From an uncultured Alphaproteobacteria bacterium (GTDB taxonomy: Bacteria; Pseudomonadota; Alphaproteobacteria; Rs-D84): a stretch of 64,000 bases of DNA. Of this stretch, positions 63,657 through 64,000 are shown one piece after another (position 1 is the stretch's first letter; each line of letters begins with the position of its first letter). The stretch covers positions 207,809-271,808 of the forward strand of contig CAMWON010000001.1 in the NCBI GenBank assembly GCA_947175875.1, given 5' to 3'. The translations under genes and the position numbers were made by a program. Below the pieces are notes generated by a model. That model saw nothing but the letters and a program-made list of their open reading frames with translations. It did not search any database and was not told the DNA's origin.

Positions 63657-64000
63657 TGGCGTGTATTCGCAACCGTCAACCGAATTGTTATCAATGGTAA
63701 AGGTTCCCGTTGCGTCACGTAATGTTGTTCCCGGCGCAATCGCGCACCAGCTTAGTTCATCGCCACCTACGGCGGCAACACCCTTGCCGTTGGCGTCCCA
63801 GCCCAGCCCCCCTGTTTTGCTGTCGGGACATATTGTGCATGCATTGCCGTTGCGATAATAACCGTTGTCGCAATAAAAAGAGGTACCACCATTGCATGTT
63901 GCGTTTGCAGGGCATACTTTGCACCCGTTCGGATCGTTGTTTGGACCGTAATATCCCTTGTCGCATTTATATTTGTTGGTTGCGACATTTGTAATCTGGC
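63654..64000 (-). CDS. Cys-rich secreted protein, C-terminal part (partial)
   Basis: The frame is open from the right edge to TAA at 63656-63654, giving 115 residues. It holds CxxC-type units with GYY: KCDKGYYGPNNDPNGCKVCP, CNGGTSFYCDNGYYRNG and CTICPDS, then an ordinary domain ending DNNSVDGCEYTP. The units resemble CKSGYYGSG...CTKCPGDG in the gene at 11262, so both belong to the same family of disulfide-rich surface proteins. The N-terminus lies beyond the window. Confidence 0.7.
   Translation of the reverse strand, partial: QITNVATNKYKCDKGYYGPNNDPNGCKVCPANATCNGGTSFYCDNGYYRNGNACTICPDSKTGGLGWDANGKGVAAVGGDELSWCAIAPGTTLRDATGTFTIDNNSVDGCEYTP

Overview
The window looks like chromosome from an uncultured, Gram-negative, alphaproteobacterium-like organism that is probably host-associated and at least partly anaerobic. 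This is inferred from gene content: Lgt, LptE, LpxI, several beta-barrel outer-membrane proteins, an oxygen-sensitive class III ribonucleotide reductase with NrdG, L-lactate dehydrogenase and Fe-type superoxide dismutase. Genes are tightly packed on both strands, with strong intrinsic terminators and many proteins that have signal peptides and no recognisable family.

Layout. 0-20 kb: murein transglycosylase, a probable ornithine-lipid pair (OlsB/OlsA-like), archaeal/eukaryotic-type ProRS, a membrane spermidine-synthase-like protein, LDH, SOD, CvpA, TrhP-like U32 protein, tRNA-Thr, a Cys-rich secreted protein, three surface or secreted proteins, ferredoxin, a BI-1 protein, Lgt and tRNA-Ser. 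20-25 kb: an AT-rich accessory island with two proteins that join a small phage-Mu-F-like HPNC(K/R)C module to a cell-wall enzyme (L,D-transpeptidase-like, and T4-lysozyme-like). Each sits behind an almost identical 135-bp promoter/leader, and small immunity-like genes lie next to them. 25-45 kb: housekeeping genes (homodimeric GlyRS, NrdD/NrdG, acyl-CoA synthetase, lptE-holA-map-radC, zapA) and uncharacterised envelope proteins. 45-47 kb: palindromic MITE-like repeats and a tandem array of structured RNAs followed by a small conserved protein. 47-55 kb: FKBP, a VirB11-type ATPase, PriA, MiaA and GAPDH. 55-59.5 kb: a diversity-generating retroelement (DGR). 59.5-64 kb: tRNA-Asp, tRNA-Glu, an rRNA/tRNA m5U methyltransferase, two outer-membrane proteins, LpxI and the end of another Cys-rich protein.

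Two systems stand out. First, a complete DGR on the minus strand: a reverse transcriptase with DGR-type motifs, a translationally coupled small accessory protein, a 126-bp template repeat (TR) and a 126-bp variable repeat (VR) at the 3' end of a secreted Cys-rich protein gene. TR and VR differ at 8 positions, and at all 8 the TR coding strand has adenine. Second, a family of about 180-nt structured RNAs (six good copies and one divergent: 17.0, 17.3, 46.1, 46.4, 46.7, 59.4 and 11.1 kb). They share a loop of the form gaatatattgaata, covarying helices, a hairpin-loop pseudoknot, and a middle strand that can pair either upstream or downstream, where the downstream partner abuts or overlaps a terminator-like hairpin. 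The copies occur as tandem arrays upstream of a small paralogous protein (twice), or singly upstream of Cys-rich secreted proteins, including the first gene of the DGR operon. A second, unrelated structured leader occurs twice at 44.2 and 45.6 kb. Class III NrdD also appears split, with the presumed glycyl-radical segment on a separate 65-residue protein.

No rRNA operon, CRISPR array, intact transposase or complete prophage was seen.
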